Below are positions 33,460-38,137 of a DNA stretch of 38,137 bases, piece by piece. Below the pieces are notes generated by a model that worked only from the letters and a program-made list of their open reading frames with translations, was not told the origin of the DNA and made no database searches. Each line of letters opens with the position of its first letter. Within the stretch, counting starts at the first letter, position 1. The position numbers and the translations under genes are program-made. This DNA comes from Stieleria sedimenti (GTDB lineage: Bacteria > Planctomycetota > Planctomycetia > Pirellulales > Pirellulaceae). Location of the stretch: positions 1 to 38,137 of the forward strand of contig NZ_JANZKV010000015.1 of NCBI RefSeq assembly GCF_025060895.1. The letters run 5' to 3'.

Positions 33460-33523
33460 AAAAAAAGAGACTCGACGTGGCCGATGTGAATGCGACTCAG
33501 CCAAACACCGGCCAATCGTCGAG
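33460..33523 (-). terminator. Rho-independent terminator after flp pilin 1
   Basis: On the minus strand CTCGACG and TGGCCG pair with CGGCCA and CGTCGAG (outer and inner stems, 33509-33523 with 33471-33483), followed by TCTC and seven T. It lies 58 bp after the pilin stop and should make a short monocistronic pilin mRNA. Confidence 0.7.
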
Positions 33524-33580
33524 AATCTCTCGGGGTGGTTGTCGGCGAAGCTTCTGAGCGAGAACTTCGCCAACACCGAA

Positions 33581-33760
33581 TCAGTTGGCAGCGATTGCCG
33601 TACCGACTTCTTGGAACTTCTTGTTCGACTCGGTACCGATCGTGCCGACTGCAGCCAAGCAAACGACGACGATCAGGGCCAACATCACAGCGTATTCCAC
33701 TGCGGTCGGGCCATCTTCTTCCTTCAAGAACTCAACGATGCTATTAGCAAACTTTTTCAT
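33581..33760 (-). CDS. flp: Flp/Fap-type major pilin, copy 1
   Basis: This 59-residue prepilin has a basic leader ending KEEDG, the class III cleavage site Gly17 before PTAVEYA with Glu and Tyr at +5/+6, and the hydrophobic assembly helix VMLALIVVVCLAAVGTIG. The mature pilin would be 42 residues. It starts at the ATG at 33760 behind GAGGAG. It differs from copy 2 by one residue only (Thr54 versus Ser). It is under its own terminator and has a conserved block upstream. Confidence 0.93.
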   Translation of the reverse strand: MKKFANSIVEFLKEEDGPTAVEYAVMLALIVVVCLAAVGTIGTESNKKFQEVGTAIAAN

Positions 33761-33805
33761 TATTCAAACTCCTCGGTGGGATGTCATTTACATGACTCCC
33801 GACGA

Positions 33806-33868
33806 TGACTTACTGGTCCAATTCAACGTGAAGAGGATCCCGGAAAAGAAGCAGCCACGTCTCCAAAA
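33806..33868 (-). promoter_or_regulatory. conserved upstream block of flp copy 1
   Basis: A stretch beginning 46 nt before the pilin ATG matches 34897-34962 (50 nt before copy 2) over about 63 nt, with shared TTCCGGG, TTCACGTTG and AAGTCA elements on the coding strand. The sequence nearer the ATG is not conserved. Position and selective conservation suggest the pilin promoter or an activator site. No sigma-54 TGGC-GC pattern was found. Confidence 0.5.
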
Positions 33869-34356
33869 GACTTGCCTAGGCAATCGGGATCGCGTCTGAA
33901 ACACGATCTCGACTGTTCCCTTGGCAGCTCGGCTATCCTTCGAGCAAAGCGAGTTGCTTTGCCCACGGACCCGCAGCTTTGCGCCCCGCCCTTTCGATGC
34001 GGTTTGCCTTTTTCTGGGGAGCCAGGCCGTCCGAGCATTCTGGTGACCGTCGATTGGTCGAACCCTCGGAAGCAGATCATCGTGACCCGCTCTCAACAGA
34101 AACCTATGTCAGGAATCGGGCGAGTCAAAAAACTCCAGTTAGACAAGGCGTTCCGCATCGAAAAAGGGTGACGTTGGTCTGGATGTAACAGATAAACCAA
34201 GCGTTGCCCCCTGCAGCGGGATCGCCCTTGGGCTGGCACTCTGAATCTAATGGCTTGCGCTCCATGCCACGTACGTTGGCACCAACCGGGGTGTTTGTTG
34301 TTAGCGGTCATGCGCGAGCCCACCGGTCTTTCAAGCTGACAGCGGACGGCTCGCGA
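33869..34356. other. intergenic spacer between the pilin copies, no gene seen
   Basis: About 490 bp between the upstream block of copy 1 and the inverted repeat at 34357. Open frames here lack coding character (Arg/Pro-rich, no family pattern). No further pilin-like frame was found on either strand. Confidence 0.5.
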
Positions 34357-34479
34357 CCTGTCGATTGAATCCGATCACACATGGGATCAGCCGTTTCGCG
34401 CGAGCGTACGGGCCTGTCGCACAAAGAAAACACACCGGGGCCCGTAGGCTCGCGCCAAACGGCTGATTCAATCGACAGG
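34357..34479. repeat. large palindromic element between the pilins
   Basis: Outer arms CCTGTCGATTGAATC (34357-34371) and GATTCAATCGACAGG (34465-34479) match perfectly. Inner 26-nt arms (34389-34414 and 34439-34464) share AGCCGTTT-GCGCGAGC-TACGGGCC with two mismatches. The left arm carries about 17 extra bases (34372-34388) absent from the right, as if inserted or duplicated. It looks like a dispersed palindromic element. Confidence 0.75.
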
Positions 34480-34573
34480 CCGCTGGCGCCGTTCCGCCAA
34501 CGCCTATCGTTCCGAAGCCGGTGGCAAGGGGCATTGCGTCAAACAGCGATCGGCCCGTTTGGCCACGCTGCGC

Positions 34574-34617
34574 AAAAAAAAACGCCCCGGCGCCGATGAT
34601 CGGTGACGCCGGGACGT
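34574..34617 (-). terminator. Rho-independent terminator after flp pilin 2
   Basis: On the minus strand ACGTCCCGGCGTCACCGAT pairs with ATCGGCGCCGGGGCGT, followed by nine T (34582-34574). It lies about 50 bp after the pilin stop, so copy 2 should give a short monocistronic message. Confidence 0.88.
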
Positions 34618-34667
34618 GTTTTGGCTGTGCCGCTGAAGCGACCTCGCTTCGGGCAACGATCGTCCGC

Positions 34668-34847
34668 TTAGTTGGCGGCGATTGCAGACCCAACTTCTTG
34701 GAACTTCTTGTTCGACTCGGTGCCGATCGTGCCGACAGCGGCCAAGCAAACGACGACGATCAGGGCCAACATCACAGCGTACTCCACTGCGGTCGGGCCA
34801 TCTTCTTCCTTCAAAAACTCAACGATGCTATTAGCAAACTTTTTCAT
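34668..34847 (-). CDS. flp: Flp/Fap-type major pilin, copy 2
   Basis: This 59-residue prepilin has the same leader, Gly17 cleavage site (EEDG before PTAVEYA) and assembly helix as copy 1; the only protein difference is Ser54. By hand count about a dozen of 180 bases differ, nearly all silent, and the stop is TAA rather than TGA. The silent changes show that the protein is held by selection, or that conversion is not complete. It is first in the cluster and has its own conserved upstream block and strong terminator. The region before it (34848-35300) is shared with the divergent lipoprotein gene. Confidence 0.93.
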   Translation of the reverse strand: MKKFANSIVEFLKEEDGPTAVEYAVMLALIVVVCLAAVGTIGTESNKKFQEVGSAIAAN

Positions 34848-34896
34848 CTTTCAATCTCATATGTGGGGAGCCTTCGAAACCGAAGACATCCATTGC

Positions 34897-34962
34897 TGAC
34901 TTAATGGGCCATTCCAACGTGAAAAGGAACCCGGAAGAGGAGCAGCACCGACTCCAGAAAAG
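34897..34962 (-). promoter_or_regulatory. conserved upstream block of flp copy 2
   Basis: Counterpart of 33806-33868, starting 50 nt before the pilin ATG. The pair shares TGACTTA-TGG-CCA-TTCAACGTGAA-AGGA-CCCGGAA with gaps and a few changes on the plus strand. It probably contains the pilin promoter. Confidence 0.5.
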
Positions 34963-35128
34963 CGAAGCCGACCACCGTCCGAAACCGTGTCCGATCGACT
35001 CTGCTCTCGCAGCGCCGATCGGGATTTCGGAAACGCATCGTCACGGACACGTTCTCTACCTGGACCGTATGTCAGAAAGCCGATGAAGCAAAAATGTGGA
35101 GCATCGAAATGTCATCGTCGGCAGATCC

Positions 35129-35185
35129 GGGTGTGCCTGTCACGGTCGTAACGGTCAACAGGAGTCAAACCCTGCGGGCACACCC
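35129..35185. repeat. inverted repeat in the flp / lipoprotein divergent region
   Basis: GGGTGTGCC (35129-35137) and GGCACACCC (35177-35185) form a 9-bp stem around a 39-nt loop that contains CCTGT/ACAGG. It may be an RNA structure or a protein site in the divergent region between the pilin and lipoprotein genes. Confidence 0.45.
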
Positions 35186-35207
35186 TGTTTGAGTGTCTCA
35201 GTACGAC

Positions 35208-35227
35208 TCGATTGGTCCTGCAATCGA
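35208..35227. repeat. hairpin upstream of the lipoprotein gene
   Basis: TCGATTG (35208-35214), a 6-nt spacer and CAATCGA (35221-35227) form a perfect 7-bp palindrome 74 bp before the lipoprotein ATG. It could be an operator for this gene; no regulator is adjacent. Confidence 0.35.
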
Positions 35228-35300
35228 ACTGCGCCGTAGTCTCAGACGACGGAATCGCACTCAAATTGTCAATGGATGAACTCACTTGGAAGGTTTAACG

Positions 35301-35834
35301 ATGCAATTCAATTCTCGACTCACCACCACCGTCCTGTCCCTCGTCCTTGTCGCTTCGTCAGGGTGCAGCTACGTCGAATCCTTGTTCAACAAGAAGTCCG
35401 GCGACAACAAACTGAGCAAAGCGGAGATCAAACGAATGATCAAGGAGAGTGAGAACGATCTTCCTCACCGCTTGGACGAGAATTTCACGTTGACCAAAAT
35501 CACGATGGATTACGGTGGAACACTCAATGGCTGGTACACCGTCAGCGACGAATTGACCGCACAGCTCCGAAGAATTGGGAATGTCAAAATCGAAGAAGCG
35601 ATGCGAGAGAACATCGAAAAACTCGATTTGGATGACTGTGACGTGCCAGAGCAAATCATCCAGATTCTGGAGCAGGATGAATTTGCGATTCAATACATTC
35701 TCGAAGACAAGTACGGATTGCCGATCGCGTCGGTCGTGATCAGCAAAGAAACGATGGATGGTGAAGAACGGATCGGCCGCCCGCAACAGAATCCCTTCGC
35801 CGTTCGCAACGTCTCCAACAAGGGCGGCAAATAA
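35301..35834 (+). CDS. putative lipoprotein of unknown function
   Basis: The 177-residue protein has a lipoprotein-type signal (TTTVLSLVLVASSGC, with Cys at about residue 22; the -3 position is Ser, a relaxed lipobox). A charged linker (KKSGDNKLSKAEIKRMIKESEN) and a soluble domain follow, with ITMDYGGTLNGWYTVSDELTAQL and a final IASVVISKETMDGEER. No family recognised. GGAAGG 7 nt before the ATG at 35301 decides the start over an upstream TTG. It diverges from the pilin genes, so it might be part of the pilus envelope, but nothing in its sequence shows this. Confidence 0.75.
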   Translation: MQFNSRLTTTVLSLVLVASSGCSYVESLFNKKSGDNKLSKAEIKRMIKESENDLPHRLDENFTLTKITMDYGGTLNGWYTVSDELTAQLRRIGNVKIEEAMRENIEKLDLDDCDVPEQIIQILEQDEFAIQYILEDKYGLPIASVVISKETMDGEERIGRPQQNPFAVRNVSNKGGK

Positions 35835-35958
35835 ATCGTCGCTGTCGTCGATAAATACGGCGAAAAGTGAGGTCCGTGGCTCCCTGACGGAGGCACGGGC
35901 CGGCATCGGGCAAATATCATAAGGGGAATTGAAATCCAAACCCCTGCCATGGAACCCG

Positions 35959-36681
35959 ATGACCATGATCCGACTCGGACTCTGCCTGATCGTTGCGCTC
36001 GCCCACGTCATTTCCGCCCCCGCCCAAGACGCCGCCAAAAAGCCGGCCCCCAAGAAGGTCAACCCGGCCTTTCAACCCCCGGAAGTCAACCCCAAGCTTC
36101 CCAATGTCCTGCTGATCGGTGACTCGATCTCCATCGGCTACATGGTCGCCGCGCGGGCGGCGATGCAAGGCAAGGCCAACGTGTTTCGACCGCCCACCAA
36201 CTGCGGCCCGACGACGCGTGGATTAGATCAGATCGATCAATGGCTCGGCGATCGCAAGTGGGATGTCGTTCATTGGAATTTCGGACTGCACGACCTGAAG
36301 TACATGGGGCCCAAAGGTCAGAATCTGGCCGACCCCAAAGCCGAGGGTTCGCACCAACAGGTGCCGATCGACGACTACCAGTCCAATATCGAAACGCTGG
36401 CCCGCCGCATCAAGCAACAGGCCAGGATCGTCATTTGGCGGGAGACGACGCCTGTTCCCGAGGGTGCCGCTGGACGCGTCGTCGGTGACTCGGTCAAGTA
36501 CAACGCCGCCGCGGCAAAAGCGATCGCCAAAGTCGGCGGGATCCAGACCGATCCGTTCTTCGCCTTCGCCGAATCGGTCAAAGAACACCAGCGGCCCGCC
36601 AACGTCCATTACACCCCCGACGGGTCGAAGCTGCTCGGTGAACATGTCGCCGGAGTGATCGAGTCCGCACTGGCCGACTAA
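35959..36681 (+). CDS. secreted SGNH/GDSL hydrolase-like protein
   Basis: The 240-residue protein has a signal peptide (MTMIRLGLCLIVALAHVISA). The SGNH blocks follow: LLIGDSISIGY with nucleophile Ser56, WNFGLHDLKYM as the G-x-N/H-D block (Asn107, Asp112), and NVHYTPDG with His217. The Asp that normally stands three residues before the His (D-x-x-H) is Ala214, so it would work with a Ser-His pair or is altered. It would remove ester groups from extracellular glycans or lipids. The ATG at 35959 is chosen (another at 35965); an upstream TTG frame is less likely. It follows the lipoprotein gene by 124 bp on the same strand. Confidence 0.85.
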   Translation: MTMIRLGLCLIVALAHVISAPAQDAAKKPAPKKVNPAFQPPEVNPKLPNVLLIGDSISIGYMVAARAAMQGKANVFRPPTNCGPTTRGLDQIDQWLGDRKWDVVHWNFGLHDLKYMGPKGQNLADPKAEGSHQQVPIDDYQSNIETLARRIKQQARIVIWRETTPVPEGAAGRVVGDSVKYNAAAAKAIAKVGGIQTDPFFAFAESVKEHQRPANVHYTPDGSKLLGEHVAGVIESALAD

Positions 36682-36738
36682 GACACCGACTGAGACGCCA
36701 GCTCCTGACGTCGCCCCAGCCTCGGCACGTCGCGCGAT

Positions 36739-37818
36739 TTACGCCACCGTGATGTCGGGATCCAAGTAGACGTCTTGAATGGCGTTGAACAACTCGATGC
36801 CTTCCCCCATCGGGCGTTGGAACGTCTTGCGACCGCTGATCAATCCCATGCCGCCGGCACGCTTGTTGATGACGGCGGTGCGGACGGCTTGTTGGAAATC
36901 ATTCGCACCGGATCCACCGCCGGAGTTGATCAAGCCGCAGCGTCCCATGTAGCAATTGAGCACTTGGTAGCGCGTCAGGTCGATCGGATTGTCGGTGGAC
37001 AGCTCCTCATAGATTCGGTCGTCATACTTGCCATATTTGTTTCCGCCTTGGTTGAGCGCCCGATAGCCGCCGTTGTTGGTGGGTTGTTTCTGTTTGATGA
37101 AATCGGCGTTGATCGTCGATCCCAAATGATTCGCTTGCCCGGTCAAATCGGCCGAGGCTTCGTAGTTCACGCCGTCGACGGTGAATGCCGAGTTGCGTAG
37201 GTAGCACCACAGCATCGTGAACATGCCCAGCTCGTGGGCTTGGGCGAAGGCATCGGAAATCTCTCGAATTTGTCGTGTCGATTCCGGCGAGCCGAAATAG
37301 ACCGTCGCTCCGACACCGACGCATCCCATGTTCCAAGCGTCGCGGACGCGGGCAAAAGGAACCTGATCGTAGGTGGCCGGGTAGGTCATCAGTTCGTTGT
37401 GATTGAGTTTCAAGATCATCGGGATGCGGTGCGCATACTTTCGCGCGATCCCGCCGAGCACACCGAACGTCGATGCGACCCCGTTGCACCCCGCTTCGAC
37501 GGCCAATTGTGCGATGTTGGCTGGATCGAAGTAAATCGGGTTGGGGGCAAACGAAGCACCACCGGAATGCTCCACGCCTTGATCGACGGGCAAGATCGAC
37601 AGATAGCCCGTCCGCGCCAGGCGACCGTGATTGAACAGCGACTGCATCGCGCAAAGCACGCGGGGGCTGCGGTCTGAGTGGGCCCAGACCTCATCGACGA
37701 AATCGGGACCGGGCAGATGCAATTGCGACGCGGGAATGGTTTCGCATTGATGGCTCAACAGGGCTTCCCCATCGCTACCGAGCAGATCGAGCACATTGGT
37801 CTTGGTACTGGTCGTCAT
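36739..37818 (-). CDS. fbaB: class I fructose-bisphosphate aldolase (FbaB type)
   Basis: This 359-residue enzyme cleaves fructose-1,6-bisphosphate to dihydroxyacetone phosphate and glyceraldehyde-3-phosphate. It aligns by eye with E. coli FbaB over its length: [37 protein letters not shown] with the Schiff-base Lys (about 242), [15 protein letters not shown]-like [27 protein letters not shown] for phosphate binding, and [18 protein letters not shown]. It is the DhnA/archaeal class, not class II. It converges with the SGNH gene. No obvious operon partner is visible. Confidence 0.95.
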   Translation of the reverse strand: MTTSTKTNVLDLLGSDGEALLSHQCETIPASQLHLPGPDFVDEVWAHSDRSPRVLCAMQSLFNHGRLARTGYLSILPVDQGVEHSGGASFAPNPIYFDPANIAQLAVEAGCNGVASTFGVLGGIARKYAHRIPMILKLNHNELMTYPATYDQVPFARVRDAWNMGCVGVGATVYFGSPESTRQIREISDAFAQAHELGMFTMLWCYLRNSAFTVDGVNYEASADLTGQANHLGSTINADFIKQKQPTNNGGYRALNQGGNKYGKYDDRIYEELSTDNPIDLTRYQVLNCYMGRCGLINSGGGSGANDFQQAVRTAVINKRAGGMGLISGRKTFQRPMGEGIELFNAIQDVYLDPDITVA

Positions 37819-38137
37819 CTTGGATTTTCCATTTCAAAAATTGGGCGGAATTGCACAGCCGATGCGCGGCTGCGTCACAAAACAGACCGTGCGACGGTGA
37901 TCTCAACCGAAGCAAACGGGACTCCGATCGCAATCGCAATCGATTTGGGACTCGGGTCTGTCCGTCTGTGGCGCGCCTTGGTTTGTTCGCAAGTTTTGGG
38001 CCAGCAGCCAATTCGACAGCGACGGATTTTTTAAAACAGCGGAGGGTGCAAGCCCAATGCCATCAACTATGGCACCGAAGGAGTTAGCGGAACGGCGCGA
38101 GCGGGCGGTCGTTTTTGTGAGCCGCGACGCGTAAGCG
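37819..38137. other. right edge: aldolase leader and repeat fragment
   Basis: About 320 bp with no convincing gene. The first part is the leader of the aldolase gene. The last 100 bp (GGAGGGTGCAAGCCC and GAGCCGCGACGCGTAAGCG elements) resemble dispersed intergenic repeats and are cut by the window end. Confidence 0.4.

Noticed and set aside
33581..34847. Insertion sequence explaining the pilin duplication
   Set aside because: No transposase frame or terminal repeats with target duplication flank the two copies; only the internal palindrome is present.
33806..34962. Sigma-54 promoter for the pilins
   Set aside because: Neither conserved upstream block contains a TGGC-N-GC pattern at correct spacing.

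Overview
The window reads as chromosomal DNA of a planctomycete, most likely Pirellulaceae (Rhodopirellula-like). This is inferred from family content, not from any search. The pointers are a secreted sulfatase, a secreted SGNH hydrolase, planctomycete-style Arg-rich single-pass membrane proteins, a gene-dense layout of moderately high GC, and many intergenic inverted repeats rich in GGCATGC and CGCGAGC-type arms. No rRNA, tRNA, CRISPR array, transposase or prophage gene was seen.

Layout. 0.1-4.0 kb (minus strand) is a cofactor block: a uroporphyrinogen-III methyltransferase/synthase fusion, a carboxymuconolactone decarboxylase-like protein, then mobA and moeA. The two gene pairs overlap by ATGA, and a repeat separates them. 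rpsT diverges at 4.3 kb. 4.7-8.3 kb holds a DinG-type helicase and recA, transcribed divergently from a 400-bp region with a strong 9-4-9 palindrome. 8.5-10.8 kb is a tightly overlapping DJ-1/PfpI - sulfatase - DUF971 operon. 11.0-13.5 kb holds two overlapping, apparently paralogous membrane-anchored proteins of unknown function. 13.7-19.9 kb holds a membrane protein, a DEAD-box RNA helicase, an NRDE/TANGO2 protein and a secreted HExxH peptidase. 20.1-21.4 kb has a 32-residue basic protein, a FabZ-like dehydratase and RuvX. 21.4-27.8 kb holds small hypotheticals, a YaiI/DUF188 protein, an SDR, a UbiD-family decarboxylase and a leucyl aminopeptidase.

28.2-34.9 kb (minus strand) is a Tad/Flp pilus cluster. 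In transcription order it has two near-identical Flp pilins, each followed by its own terminator, then a candidate 36-residue membrane peptide, a TadV-type prepilin peptidase, CpaB, the CpaC/RcpA secretin and the CpaE/TadZ ATPase. The assembly motor (TadA/CpaF), the platform proteins (TadB/TadC) and the minor pilins (TadE/F) are not in the window, so the system must be completed elsewhere if it is functional. 35.3-37.8 kb holds a lipoprotein, an SGNH hydrolase and a class I fructose-bisphosphate aldolase.

The most interesting items are the recA/dinG palindrome (candidate SOS operator of unusual type), the duplicated pilins with a conserved upstream block, the unrecognised small proteins at 20.1 and 33.4 kb, the paralogous membrane pair, and a 22-nt repeat lying just behind the stop codons of two unrelated genes.
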